Source: a virus. Taken from it: 64,000 nt of DNA. Location of the stretch: positions 1 through 64,000 of the IMG/VR virus record IMGVR_UViG_3300021964_000036; one strand, written 5' to 3'. Positions 6,818-16,622 of this stretch are shown here, piece after piece. Position 1 is the stretch's first letter; the number at the start of each line of letters is the position of its first letter. The notes beneath the pieces are model-generated. The model searched no databases. It was given only the letters and a program-made list of their open reading frames with translations, and had not been told where the DNA came from. A program made the position numbers and the translations under genes.

Positions 6818-9370
6818 ATGGCTTTTTACCCAGAAAATAGATTTCCAAAAAAAGGTATTCCCGTTTATAATGGTAATGGTGACCAGAGAGATCTTTCTGA
6901 TCCTAGGTTTAGATACCAGGACGACTTAGAGAATACCTCCAAGGTCTTTCACCAGAGTACCGATAATTATTTTGGAACCACCGGAGCTGCATTAGCCAGG
7001 GCTGAACAATTAGGATGTAATGGATATCACACTGCTTTGGCAAGTGATGGTGTATATTATTATTTACCGTGTTCTGATGCCACCTGGTATGCTGAAAGAA
7101 TGCAGCAATTTCAAAGCTCGCTTAATTTTACTTATATTGGAAATTATCGTGTTTTAACATGGGATAGGCCTTTTAGTTATGTACAAGCTTTTAACGGTTG
7201 GCTTATAGAAACTGCAGGAGCGGTTCTTGCAGATCCAATAAAGCTTGGTAACCCCACAGCAGCTATACCTAATGATATTGCAATAGATTTTAGATATTCT
7301 GTAGATGGACAGAGTTGGTCTCTTTGGGCTAATGTTGGAACTGCATTAACCGGGTTTTCTCAGGGTTATACATCTAACAACGACTCAACTATTTTCTCAA
7401 TTCCACTTGACCCATCAAAGCCTTTCTACCCGGAATTCAGATTTACCTCTGTTGTAGTCAACCCTGATGGTACTTTATCCTACGAGAGCGATGAGCCAAT
7501 CGATCCTTCCATAGTAATTCTAGATTTTGATCTTGCACTTACATATGCTACTGGTGCTAGTGGACCATCCGGTGCTATTGATAGCCTAGTAATAACAAGA
7601 CCAGTTCCAAATTGTTCTGACGAGAAATCCAACAGGCCCGTAGTTTTTGATGATTGCAATTATACCTTTGATCCGTATGCAATAAACAAGGCTGTTAATT
7701 TGTATAAGGATTTAAGTTTAGTTGTAAATAAGGTATTCGGTTTTGAGACTAACTATTATTCAGTCCAGCCACAGGCTAGAGGAAAGGATGTTATACTTAA
7801 GGAATATACACTTTTCAATGTGGTTGATGAGCAATGTGTTAAGGTAGTTGTTCCATCCAACCAATTTCCTGATAATAGGGTAAATTATGATCCGTTTGGT
7901 ATTCAATTCGATGAGCCTTTTGAAATCCACATAGATAAAACTTATTTTGAAAGCATTTTTGGAAGGGGATCACAGCCTAGAAAAAGGGATATTATATACT
8001 TCCCATTAACTAATAGAATCTATGAAATTAACTCTACTTATCTATTTAGGGATTTCATGTATTCCCCTGTTTATTATAAGATTGAACTTAAGAAATACAG
8101 TCCAAAATCAAACACATATTTTAAGGACCCTGCATACAAAGAAGAATTAGATGGAATAGCACTTACTACGGAAAAGCTTTTTGGTGCTGAAGTTGAATCA
8201 GAGGAGCAAAAAATAACAAAGCCACAGCAATATTCTGATAGTTCACAAAGGAGGCAAGAGGATCCTACAAGATCCTACATATACAAGAAGCTACCCATTG
8301 TAGGATATGATTTGAATAATAACTGGACTATAGTATTCAATAATTACTACGATATGGCAGATGCCTTTGTAACGGATTCTGAGTTTGTTTATCAGCCAAA
8401 CAAATATAGGGAGGCTCTGAGATACAAGAATACTCCTCTGTTAGAAAGCGAAGGCGAACTTTCTTATACATGCTGGTTTAGTTTAAAGAACTATATAAAT
8501 GAAAATAGTTTGGCCAAAAAACCATATTCCCCTGCCCCAATTGTAAAGGTGTCAGAGGATGCTAATAAAATAATATATAGCTCTCACCCATATAAACATA
8601 ACCTAACACCGTTTAGGGAGTTCTCAGATAACCCTGAAGGTTATGTAGCTATTAGTACTGATGCAAATCACTCTGGTGGGTTTAAGGTACTTACAACCCC
8701 AGACGAGTATAAGTTCTCCGTGAGTAATCCAAATCTACCTTATGCTAAGAATACTGCAAATTGGAAAATGCAAAAAGCACAAGCAAGAAACTTAATAGAT
8801 GGAACTTACATTGATGCCTCTGGATTATTGAAGGGTATGAGGATAGATCTTGTCCATTCTGGTAGTAATGATGCTGCAAACAACAACTATGTTCAGCAAG
8901 GAAGCATTGAAATAATTTTAAATGACCTTACGTATGATTCTAGATTGCAATTTACCCCGGAACAGGGTGAATGGTATGGTATGGTAGTTAATATAAGCAA
9001 CAAATACAAGCAAATGGGAATCAACATATGGAAGATGTCCTATAATTCTAATAATCCCTCACAGCAATCATCTGACCTAATAAAAGTCCATGAGGATTAT
9101 AGAACATTAACTAAAGCTTACACATTCGACGCGCCTTCGGATATCGAAAGAGACGTAAACAATCCTTTCTACGGAACTGATAATAATGCTTATAAAATAT
9201 ACACATCACCACTATTGCTATCTAACGTCAGATTATTTAAGAATATGATAGATATTGATAAGCAATCAATAGTACTAAACCAAAACGTTGTAAGAGACGA
9301 GCAGCTAGCATACATAATAGATAACGCTAAACCACAGTTAATTCTACCTAAATTCGCTCGAAATAGGTAA
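6818..9370 (+). CDS. Large virion protein with a T4 gp14-like neck segment
   Basis: 850 residues, much longer than T4 gp14 (256). Residues about 285-430 contain the features I associate with the neck family: paired tyrosine-rich strands, DPFGIQFDEPFEIHIDKTYF, then RKRDIIYFPLTNRIYEI and PVYYKIELKKYSP. The N-terminal 280 residues and the C-terminal 400 are beta-rich; residues about 640-790 have a jelly-roll/lectin-like look. It stands directly before terminase genes, as gp13-gp14-gp15 do in T4. Expressed from the motif at 6766. The neck assignment is moderate; baseplate or fibre attachment is the alternative. Confidence 0.5.
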   Translation: MAFYPENRFPKKGIPVYNGNGDQRDLSDPRFRYQDDLENTSKVFHQSTDNYFGTTGAALARAEQLGCNGYHTALASDGVYYYLPCSDATWYAERMQQFQSSLNFTYIGNYRVLTWDRPFSYVQAFNGWLIETAGAVLADPIKLGNPTAAIPNDIAIDFRYSVDGQSWSLWANVGTALTGFSQGYTSNNDSTIFSIPLDPSKPFYPEFRFTSVVVNPDGTLSYESDEPIDPSIVILDFDLALTYATGASGPSGAIDSLVITRPVPNCSDEKSNRPVVFDDCNYTFDPYAINKAVNLYKDLSLVVNKVFGFETNYYSVQPQARGKDVILKEYTLFNVVDEQCVKVVVPSNQFPDNRVNYDPFGIQFDEPFEIHIDKTYFESIFGRGSQPRKRDIIYFPLTNRIYEINSTYLFRDFMYSPVYYKIELKKYSPKSNTYFKDPAYKEELDGIALTTEKLFGAEVESEEQKITKPQQYSDSSQRRQEDPTRSYIYKKLPIVGYDLNNNWTIVFNNYYDMADAFVTDSEFVYQPNKYREALRYKNTPLLESEGELSYTCWFSLKNYINENSLAKKPYSPAPIVKVSEDANKIIYSSHPYKHNLTPFREFSDNPEGYVAISTDANHSGGFKVLTTPDEYKFSVSNPNLPYAKNTANWKMQKAQARNLIDGTYIDASGLLKGMRIDLVHSGSNDAANNNYVQQGSIEIILNDLTYDSRLQFTPEQGEWYGMVVNISNKYKQMGINIWKMSYNSNNPSQQSSDLIKVHEDYRTLTKAYTFDAPSDIERDVNNPFYGTDNNAYKIYTSPLLLSNVRLFKNMIDIDKQSIVLNQNVVRDEQLAYIIDNAKPQLILPKFARNR

Positions 9371-9384
9371 CTAATAAGTTTAAT

Positions 9385-10158
9385 ATGCCAAGAAGAAAAC
9401 CGAAACCAGAGAGGGTAGTCGAGGAAAAGATAAAAGAAAGCTTAGATTCTATCTTGCAAGATGAGAATCTTGATTTTGATGCGGTAACAGCTGATGAACT
9501 CCCTAGGCTGAAGACAACAGAACTTATGAACTTTAGTGAGGCTACCCAAACTACGGGTACTGATGCTAAGGGGGTTCTTGATTCTATAGTTAAGTTTTAT
9601 CTCGATGAGAATTTTATTGACCAAACTGATTACATCGAATACAAGAAAAAGATAGATTCGATGAACATTGCATCGATGATGCTTCAACTTAAAACCGCAC
9701 AACATGCGATAACAAAATTACTCGAAGAGATCGATCTTGGAAATGCAAATCCTAGGATGTTTGAAGTTCTTGCACAGTTGCAATCCCAAATTATGCAAAT
9801 GCCTAAAGACTACCAGACTTATGTCCAAAAGATGGAAGACGGTTATAAGGCAATTGCAACCCAAATTGAGGACAAAAGTAATTCTGGATCTTTTCATTTA
9901 GAACCTGGTGAGGATGGAAAAAACGTTTACAATCCGTCTTCTAACGATACCGGTGGAATCAAGGTCAGAGGAACCAAAGGATTAATGGAGGGACTTCGTG
10001 ATATTATTGGTTCTGAGATAGAAGATATTAAGGTTGATGATGTTGATGATAACGCAGTTGTTAACGCTAAGAAAAAAGCAGAAATTGATGCGGGTAGAAA
10101 TATATCAATGGATGAGGAGGATGGAGACCTCGAAATCGAGGATGATTTATTTGACTAA
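9385..10158 (+). CDS. Terminase small subunit, gp16-like
   Basis: 257 residues, acidic, helical in the middle. The segment LLEEIDLGNANPRMFEVLAQL followed by QTYVQKMEDGYKAI is typical of T4-like small terminase, which forms the DNA-recognition ring of the packaging motor. The gene ends two bases before the large terminase gene. The lysine/arginine-rich start (MPRRKPKPER) could contact DNA. T4 gp16 is 164 residues; the extra length is a low-complexity acidic tail. Confidence 0.7.
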   Translation: MPRRKPKPERVVEEKIKESLDSILQDENLDFDAVTADELPRLKTTELMNFSEATQTTGTDAKGVLDSIVKFYLDENFIDQTDYIEYKKKIDSMNIASMMLQLKTAQHAITKLLEEIDLGNANPRMFEVLAQLQSQIMQMPKDYQTYVQKMEDGYKAIATQIEDKSNSGSFHLEPGEDGKNVYNPSSNDTGGIKVRGTKGLMEGLRDIIGSEIEDIKVDDVDDNAVVNAKKKAEIDAGRNISMDEEDGDLEIEDDLFD

Positions 10159-10160
10159 GG

Positions 10161-11957
10161 ATGGCAGGAGAAAAAGAAAAAGACTCTAATTACTGGAGTA
10201 CCAAAAGGATCGAGGAACTTTTATTTAAAGTAGAGGAGGAAGGACTTGACTACAAGTCTGTGGATAATCCATTCCACGACGGTGACCCGGAATTAAAGAT
10301 GTCTAATCTTTTATATGAGTATTCCCAAGATGAGATCCTTGAGATGGAAAGATGTGCAAAAGATGTTGTATATTTTTCTAAGTATTGTAGAGTAATGACC
10401 GATGATGGTTTATTTTATGTAAAATTAAGGGATTACCAAGAATCTGTACTAAGGGAGTACCAGGCTAATAGGTTTAATATATTCTTAGCTCCAAGACAGG
10501 TTGGTAAATCAATTACTTCTGCTATAGTTCTTGTATGGTATTTGTTGTTTAATCATGACAAAAACGCAATGATACTTGCAAACGTTGGCTCTACTGCAGA
10601 GGAGTTAATGGATAAGATCAAAGCAATAGTAAGGGGTCTTCCGTGGTTTCTTAAGCCTGGAATAGTAGTTAATAATGTTATGTCAATGAAGTTTGATAAT
10701 GGATGTAGGGCAATCGCAAAGACTACTACCAAGACTTCAGCAATTGGTTTTACAATTCACTTTCTTTACATGGATGAGTTTGCACACATCCATCCGAACT
10801 TCATAGAGTCATTCTTTAGATCAACTTATCCCACTGTTTCTTCCTCTAAGGTTTCTCGAATTATTATTACATCTACTCCAAATGGGATGAATAAATTCTA
10901 TGAAATTTACAAGGGTGCTGTAGATGGTGAAAACAGTTTCAATCCAGTTCGGGTAGATTGGTGGCAAGTCCCCGGTAGAGATGAGGAGTGGAAGAAGCAA
11001 GAAATTGCTAACCTCGGTTCACAAGAGCTTTTCAATCAAGAATATGGTAACCAATTTCTAAGTTCATCTACGCTCCTATTAGGTTCAAATGAACTTAAAA
11101 AGATAAAGGCAAATGAGGTAGAATATGAATGGAGGGATATTGATGTATTGGAGGATACTGGTTTTTCATATGAAAATTTCAGGTGGCACCCCAAATTCCA
11201 ATTATCGGGCGAATCCCTCTTGAAAAATAGATTTGTTCTTTCCGTTGATCTTGCTGGTGGTGGAAAGGGTGATTTTACAGTGCTAAACGTTTTCAAAGTC
11301 GTACCATTACCTAAGAGGGTAATTGAAAATATGGATGACTACCAGGACGAATCAGACTTTTTTGGACTGTTACAAATAGGGATTTATCGGGACAATGAAA
11401 TAGAGGTTGAGGACTTTAAGAAAATACTTGAGGCTGTGGTTGTTCGGTTGTTTAACCCAGAGAACGTAAGAGTTTTGCTTGAGGTAAATTTCAAAGGGGA
11501 GCTTTTAATTGATAAGCTAACAACTAATGACGATTTCCCACTTGAGACCTTTGTACACACGAAACACACCGAATCCGCTAGAATGAGGAAGCCTGGCATT
11601 AAGTACAACGAGAAGAATAAGATGAAATACTGTGAGATTCTAAGATCTCAAATGAGATTAAACAGGGTTATTATTAATGAATCCTCATGGACAATCCCAG
11701 AGCTTTTCTCTTTTGGTCTTAATAGTAGAGGAACGTATTCAAGTCAGTCTGGTCATGATGATGTTGCCATGACTATTGTTAACCTGTCTGGGATGTTCGA
11801 ATCATCTGATTTTTATGACCTTGTTGGTGAATTATATGACGATCTTGGAGAATCCACTTATAGGGATTTGATTGATTTAAAACTGGAAGAAGGAAATCCC
11901 GATGGTGATGTTACTAAAGAGGGTGGATTCTATGGTTCTTTTAGCCAGTTGCTCTAA
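10161..11957 (+). CDS. Terminase large subunit, gp17-like
   Basis: 598 residues, close to T4 gp17 (610). N-terminal ATPase: Walker A APRQVGKSITSA (about residues 110-121), Walker B FLYMDEFAHI (about 200-209), motif III TSTPNG. C-terminal RNase H-fold nuclease: SVDLAGGGKGDFTV (about 361-374) with the first catalytic Asp, a later LLEVNFKGE, and a final HDDVAMTIV. The motor cuts and translocates DNA into the prohead through the portal. All key residues appear intact. Confidence 0.95.
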   Translation: MAGEKEKDSNYWSTKRIEELLFKVEEEGLDYKSVDNPFHDGDPELKMSNLLYEYSQDEILEMERCAKDVVYFSKYCRVMTDDGLFYVKLRDYQESVLREYQANRFNIFLAPRQVGKSITSAIVLVWYLLFNHDKNAMILANVGSTAEELMDKIKAIVRGLPWFLKPGIVVNNVMSMKFDNGCRAIAKTTTKTSAIGFTIHFLYMDEFAHIHPNFIESFFRSTYPTVSSSKVSRIIITSTPNGMNKFYEIYKGAVDGENSFNPVRVDWWQVPGRDEEWKKQEIANLGSQELFNQEYGNQFLSSSTLLLGSNELKKIKANEVEYEWRDIDVLEDTGFSYENFRWHPKFQLSGESLLKNRFVLSVDLAGGGKGDFTVLNVFKVVPLPKRVIENMDDYQDESDFFGLLQIGIYRDNEIEVEDFKKILEAVVVRLFNPENVRVLLEVNFKGELLIDKLTTNDDFPLETFVHTKHTESARMRKPGIKYNEKNKMKYCEILRSQMRLNRVIINESSWTIPELFSFGLNSRGTYSSQSGHDDVAMTIVNLSGMFESSDFYDLVGELYDDLGESTYRDLIDLKLEEGNPDGDVTKEGGFYGSFSQLL

Positions 11958-11966
11958 ATAATTTAC

Positions 11967-12042
11967 TTTGCCTGATATATACATTTACTAACCTAGTAGC
12001 ATACAAAAATGCTAGTTTTGGTTTAGATATATAGTAGGCAAA
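11967..12042 (+). promoter_or_regulatory. Nested inverted repeat carrying two late-promoter-like motifs, upstream of the sheath gene
   Basis: Outer arms TTTGCCT (11967-11973) and AGGCAAA (12036-12042), a middle pair CTAACC/GGTTTAG with one bulge, and an inner hairpin TAGCAT/ATGCTA. GATATATAC lies next to the left arm (11974-11982) and GATATATAG (12026-12034) next to the right arm. The second is 27 bases before ATG 12061 and is the likely late promoter of the tail genes. Confidence 0.6.
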
Positions 12043-12060
12043 AATATCTCTTGTACAATA

Positions 12061-15000
12061 ATGGCAAAGAAAATCAAACTGGATTTATCCCAATTTAAAG
12101 CATCAGGAGTCTATACACTTGAGTTTGACGCTTCAGAAAACGTCATCTTAACGTCCCAGACTATAAGATTGGTGGTGGGATTTTCGAATAAAGGACCTTT
12201 TAATGCTCCCGTGTATTTACCAGACGTAACTACAGCGGTAGCAATTTTTGGTGAAATCGATAAGACTTTAGAGGCTAAAGGATCTTACTTTCATAGATCA
12301 ATATTTGCGTGTTTAAACACTGGACCCGTATTTGCTTTGAATCTAATGAACCTCAATAACAATATTGACAGTCCAACTGCGGATGTTGTAAACTATTTTG
12401 GTTATTCAATCGATACTGAGCAATCGAACGGGGTTTTAACCTCTAAATTATACTCTTCTTTCTATAATAAAGAGAGATTCTGGTTTGCTGACACTGATTA
12501 TTTCCTAGCAACACTTTCTGCAGTTGACACGGGAAGACTATTTAACCTAGTTAATCTTGGTAAGGAGTCTATGAGTGTTATTGTTAGGAAGTCGACTGAT
12601 GCTGTACAACCGCTACAAGGTTTTGATGTTTTTGCAATTGATTGGTATGGAGCAGAAAACGTGCCTAGCTTCATGCACCCCTACGATTATATTTCTGACT
12701 ACTTTATTGATGTTATATCGGTATCTGGAGATTGGACTGATTATGAGACATTATCGTTAGATCCTAAATGGAGTTCTTATTTCACTAGGAATGGATTTAT
12801 TAAGAGTCAAATCAATAATTTCCTATCCCAACCAGATGTAAATATAGTTGCTTCGACAACTGGGTGTTTAATCCCAGATTTTGTTGACCTAAATGGTAAC
12901 AACCAATACATCCAAACACTTATTAACAACAATACTCCATCAACTGGATTATTCTGTGCAGTAGATGAGGATGCAATGGATGATATTTGCACTAACCCCT
13001 ATAAAATTGATCTTGTAGGACACCACTTGATTGATGAACTTACAGCAGATAGAGATATTGCTGACGCAAGACTTAATTTCTTAAGTTATGATCAGAATCT
13101 TACTGCTGACTATTTATACACCCAAAAGGTAACAACAATTACTGATGCTGCTACTGGAGCATCTGGAGCTTCTCCAGATTCAATTAACGTTGGTACCTTA
13201 TTTACAGTTGGTGCAACATCAACTTATGGAATAGGTGCTACTGCATTTGATGCTTATGATGCTTCCCTTAAATATGGTGGATTACACTATGTTATAACAA
13301 ACACTGGAGTTACTGGAGCATCTCTAACAACAGCTGAGAAGAACGAACTAGCATCTTTTGCAACTCCTAGCGCTACCTCCTCTCCATTCATTATAGGTAC
13401 TGTTACTGGTCTATCCGGATTAACTGGTTCGGTTATAAACCAATTCTCAGAAAATGATTTGGTAAAATTAAAAATAGCAGGTGTCATACAGACTGGCGGA
13501 GAAGTGCTTCTAACATGGACACACCCACTTGATACTGCATCCTATTCAGCCCAAGGCATATCAGTTACACCTTACAGTAATATGGTTGGTGCTACTTCTG
13601 GTTATGTTTCTGCTGATTACTATCAAATTACTTCTTCAGATTATCTTGACATAACTGAAGTAAATCCAGCAACAGGAGCAACTGCAGGTACACCTAATAA
13701 TGTATTAACTGGGCAGCTTAGCACTGCATTTTACCAAGACCTTTTATATGGAGAATTAGAGGACGGTGACCAGATTTGGTTAAATGATACCGGAAGTTCT
13801 GTAAACTACATTTCATACCAAAGTACAATTGATAGAGACCAATTCGCGGTTTCCTACGCTAGAACGTTTAATAATGTTTCTAGACAAAGCCCAGATCAGC
13901 TTACAGACTACCCTGCTTTTGGTACTGTTTATGCTTCTGACAATATAGGTGCTTCTGTAAGCAGCGATAAGACAGATATTATTTCTTCAGTAGGATCTAT
14001 TAACCAGTTTATCGACGTGATAACACAAATAGATCCAACTAACTTCACTATATCTTCTTCTCCTTCATCGCCAATAGCTGTTGGAGATCTTATAGTATCT
14101 ACGGATCAGGATATTTGTGAAACTGTTGGTAGCAATAGGCAATATAGGTTAACAAGAGTTACTTCAGTTGCTCAAACAACAACGCCAAACGTTGTCCAAG
14201 TAACAACTGCAAGGCCACTTTACTACTATGCTGGAAGCCCAATCCAAGTACAGAAGTTCAAATCAATTCCGCAATTTACTAGGTCTTTTGATTTCACTTA
14301 CTTAAATGGGTTTACCATGAGAGATTCTCACAGACCAAATGGTACTGATGCTAGAGTTTCTGAAATCCTTGATGTTATGTACAATACTAACATCGCAGCA
14401 ACACTTGCTGCTAAGGACGTAATATCATTCAGATACATTGTTGATACGTTTAGCGGACAAATACTTCCGAATTCTAAGTATCAATTAAGTAAGCTTGCGA
14501 TGATGAGACAAAAAGCTTTAGCACTTATCAACGCACCATCAATGGAGCAGTTTAGAGCATCTACAGATCCTAGATTTACTGATGCACCAACTCAGACTAA
14601 CCCATATCCTTCCCTGAAGGCTCAATACATTTCAGAGGGTGGTAATTTATCGCTTAATCCTTCTTATACCTTCAGTTTACCAACTGAAGACCAGGGAGCA
14701 AAATTTGCTGCGTTCTATACTCCTTATCTTACAGTAAGGGAAAACAATAGAAACGTTAATGTACCACCAGCAGCTTATATTTCTAATAACTTTGTAAGAA
14801 AATTTGCAAACGGTGAACCCTACAGTATTATTGCTGGTCAGAAAAGAGGGGTTATCTCGGGACAAAATTTAGTTGGCCTTGAATATGATTTCACTGACGA
14901 AGATAGAGGATGGTTGGAGCCAGTAGGTCTTAATCCGATTATTAAAAGAAGAGGCCTTGGCGTAGTTATCTTTGGTAACCAAACTGCTTATCAAACTGTT

Positions 15001-15348
15001 AACTCAGCATTTAACCTCGTACATGTGAGGGACCTTCTCATTAGTGTTGAGAATGATGTTGAGGAAATCATGGCAAACTATCTCTTTGATTTCAATGAGG
15101 ATTCTATCAGACTTGAAATCAAGACTTTGGTTGATAACTACCTTGATGGTGTAAGAGCTGGTGGCGGTATTTATGCTTACCAGGTTATTATGGATTCTTC
15201 CAACAATCCGCCTTCAATCATCGACCAAAACATTGGAATTATCGACGTTATTATCGAACCTGCTAGAGGTATCCAAAAGTTCATAAACAGAATTACAGTA
15301 ACAAGAACTGGTGGTATCGCTGCTGGAGGATTTATTCAGTTTGCTTAA
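12061..15348 (+). CDS. Tail sheath protein, gp18-like
   Basis: 1095 residues, far longer than T4 gp18 (659). Sheath features: N-terminal strand-rich region with VGFSNKGPFNAPVYL, and a C-terminal domain with VENDVEEIMANYLFDFNEDS, LVDNYLDGVRAGGGIYAY and IDVIIEPARGIQKFINRITV, the conserved sheath C-terminus forming the inner contractile layer. The middle (about residues 360-770) is Gly/Ala/Thr-rich with GATGASGASP-type runs and probably forms extra surface domains. Its place directly upstream of two tube genes matches T4 order gp18-gp19. It has its own promoter-like motif. Confidence 0.9.
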   Translation: MAKKIKLDLSQFKASGVYTLEFDASENVILTSQTIRLVVGFSNKGPFNAPVYLPDVTTAVAIFGEIDKTLEAKGSYFHRSIFACLNTGPVFALNLMNLNNNIDSPTADVVNYFGYSIDTEQSNGVLTSKLYSSFYNKERFWFADTDYFLATLSAVDTGRLFNLVNLGKESMSVIVRKSTDAVQPLQGFDVFAIDWYGAENVPSFMHPYDYISDYFIDVISVSGDWTDYETLSLDPKWSSYFTRNGFIKSQINNFLSQPDVNIVASTTGCLIPDFVDLNGNNQYIQTLINNNTPSTGLFCAVDEDAMDDICTNPYKIDLVGHHLIDELTADRDIADARLNFLSYDQNLTADYLYTQKVTTITDAATGASGASPDSINVGTLFTVGATSTYGIGATAFDAYDASLKYGGLHYVITNTGVTGASLTTAEKNELASFATPSATSSPFIIGTVTGLSGLTGSVINQFSENDLVKLKIAGVIQTGGEVLLTWTHPLDTASYSAQGISVTPYSNMVGATSGYVSADYYQITSSDYLDITEVNPATGATAGTPNNVLTGQLSTAFYQDLLYGELEDGDQIWLNDTGSSVNYISYQSTIDRDQFAVSYARTFNNVSRQSPDQLTDYPAFGTVYASDNIGASVSSDKTDIISSVGSINQFIDVITQIDPTNFTISSSPSSPIAVGDLIVSTDQDICETVGSNRQYRLTRVTSVAQTTTPNVVQVTTARPLYYYAGSPIQVQKFKSIPQFTRSFDFTYLNGFTMRDSHRPNGTDARVSEILDVMYNTNIAATLAAKDVISFRYIVDTFSGQILPNSKYQLSKLAMMRQKALALINAPSMEQFRASTDPRFTDAPTQTNPYPSLKAQYISEGGNLSLNPSYTFSLPTEDQGAKFAAFYTPYLTVRENNRNVNVPPAAYISNNFVRKFANGEPYSIIAGQKRGVISGQNLVGLEYDFTDEDRGWLEPVGLNPIIKRRGLGVVIFGNQTAYQTVNSAFNLVHVRDLLISVENDVEEIMANYLFDFNEDSIRLEIKTLVDNYLDGVRAGGGIYAYQVIMDSSNNPPSIIDQNIGIIDVIIEPARGIQKFINRITVTRTGGIAAGGFIQFA

Positions 15349-15396
15349 TTTCTTAAATTAGAAAAATAGGATAAATATAAAAAAAGGAAAAACTAA

Positions 15397-15951
15397 ATGG
15401 CTGGTTTACCACATTACCAAAACTCCATAAACTCGGTTAATAAATTCGAGCCAGTTTATCTCAATCAGTTTGAGGTAAACGTTATACCGCCTGCGGCTGT
15501 AGCTGGAGGTCCGGTTTTGCTTGAACAGGTTGTTTCTGTAAGCGGTTTGGACGTGGATAAAAATCCTAGCTTTGTTTCCCAGAAGTACAAGTTTGCAAAA
15601 AGGAATTATGCTGGAGGTAAGCCAGACACTACTACCCTAGATCTTGGATTGAAGTTCACAGTAAACCTTGATGATGCTAATTCCATGTATGTCTTCAAAA
15701 CAATGAGGCAATGGACGGATTTAATATACAATCCATTAACAGGCGCCCAAGGTATTAAAGCTGATTACACCGGTACGATAGTGGTATCTGTATTTAATAA
15801 AAGCGGTGATGTATTCAGAAGAATTACCCTTAAGGATTGCTTCCCTCTAAAAGCAATTGATCCGATGGAGCTAGAATATGTAAATGGTACTACCCTCTAT
15901 GAAATCAATATGACTTGGGCAGTTGATTATTGGGATGATCTTTTCCTTTAA
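15397..15951 (+). CDS. Tail tube protein, gp19-like, copy 1
   Basis: 184 residues, about the size of T4 gp19 (163). Starts MAGLPHYQNS, then FEPVYLNQFEV. Typical tube features are the DLIYNPLTGAQG segment and GDVFRRITLKDCFPL near the C-terminus. It polymerises as hexamer rings inside the sheath. Immediately downstream is a clear paralogue sharing these motifs. An A-rich leader with TAAATATAAA lies just upstream, without a Shine-Dalgarno sequence. Confidence 0.9.
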   Translation: MAGLPHYQNSINSVNKFEPVYLNQFEVNVIPPAAVAGGPVLLEQVVSVSGLDVDKNPSFVSQKYKFAKRNYAGGKPDTTTLDLGLKFTVNLDDANSMYVFKTMRQWTDLIYNPLTGAQGIKADYTGTIVVSVFNKSGDVFRRITLKDCFPLKAIDPMELEYVNGTTLYEINMTWAVDYWDDLFL

Positions 15952-15967
15952 AATAAAAAAAGCATAA

Positions 15968-16546
15968 ATGGCAGGCTTACCACATTTTAATAACTCTAAG
16001 GCAGCAAGGAATAACTACGAACCGGTTTTCTTAAATCAGTTTGAAGTTTTGATTACCCCACCAAATGGAATAAATCTTGCTAACACCACTTTTAAGGGAG
16101 AAAACATTCTCACTCAGCAAGTGAAGAGTATATCTGCCCTGCAAGTTGATATACAACCGGCAGATGCTGTAACACAGTACTATAAGTTTGCAGAAAGAAG
16201 ATACGCTGGTGGTGAACCTTCAACTTCTGATGTGCAATTTAATATGTCTTTTGAGGTAAACCTGAATGACGATAATTCTATGGTCCTTTATAAGGTTTTA
16301 AGACAGTGGTCTGACCTAATATACAATCCATTAACTGGAGCAATGGGTTTAAAAAGAGATTATGTGGGTTCGATGGTAGTTTCAGTATTCAATAAACAAG
16401 GTGATGTTTTTAGAAGGATTACTCTTAATAATTGTTTTTTAGTAGAACCAATTACACCAATGAACCTTTCTTATGATACTGGTGATGCCCTCTACACGAT
16501 CGACACAACTTGGAAGTCTGATTACTGGAACGATCTATTCCTATAA
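15968..16546 (+). CDS. Tail tube protein, gp19-like, copy 2
   Basis: 192 residues, paralogous to the preceding gene: MAGLPHFNNS, YEPVFLNQFEV, DLIYNPLTGAMG, GDVFRRITLNNCFLVEP. It differs by an insertion near residue 40 and by substitutions throughout, so this is an old duplication rather than a recent repeat. One copy may form the main tube and the other a terminator, a baseplate-proximal ring or a minor component (inference). The genes are 16 bases apart and probably co-transcribed. Confidence 0.88.
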   Translation: MAGLPHFNNSKAARNNYEPVFLNQFEVLITPPNGINLANTTFKGENILTQQVKSISALQVDIQPADAVTQYYKFAERRYAGGEPSTSDVQFNMSFEVNLNDDNSMVLYKVLRQWSDLIYNPLTGAMGLKRDYVGSMVVSVFNKQGDVFRRITLNNCFLVEPITPMNLSYDTGDALYTIDTTWKSDYWNDLFL

Positions 16547-16588
16547 CAGGAAACTTAATTCTAATTTTTTTCTATAATTTGTGGTTTT

Positions 16589-16610
16589 TATACCCTAGCG
16601 GTATATAAAG
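16589..16610 (+). promoter_or_regulatory. Late promoter motif fused to a hairpin
   Basis: Arms TATACC (16589-16594) and GGTATA (16600-16605) flank CTAGC; the right arm continues into TATATAAAG (16602-16610). It is 12 bases upstream of ATG 16623. Confidence 0.5.
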
Positions 16611-16622
16611 AAAAATGCAAGC

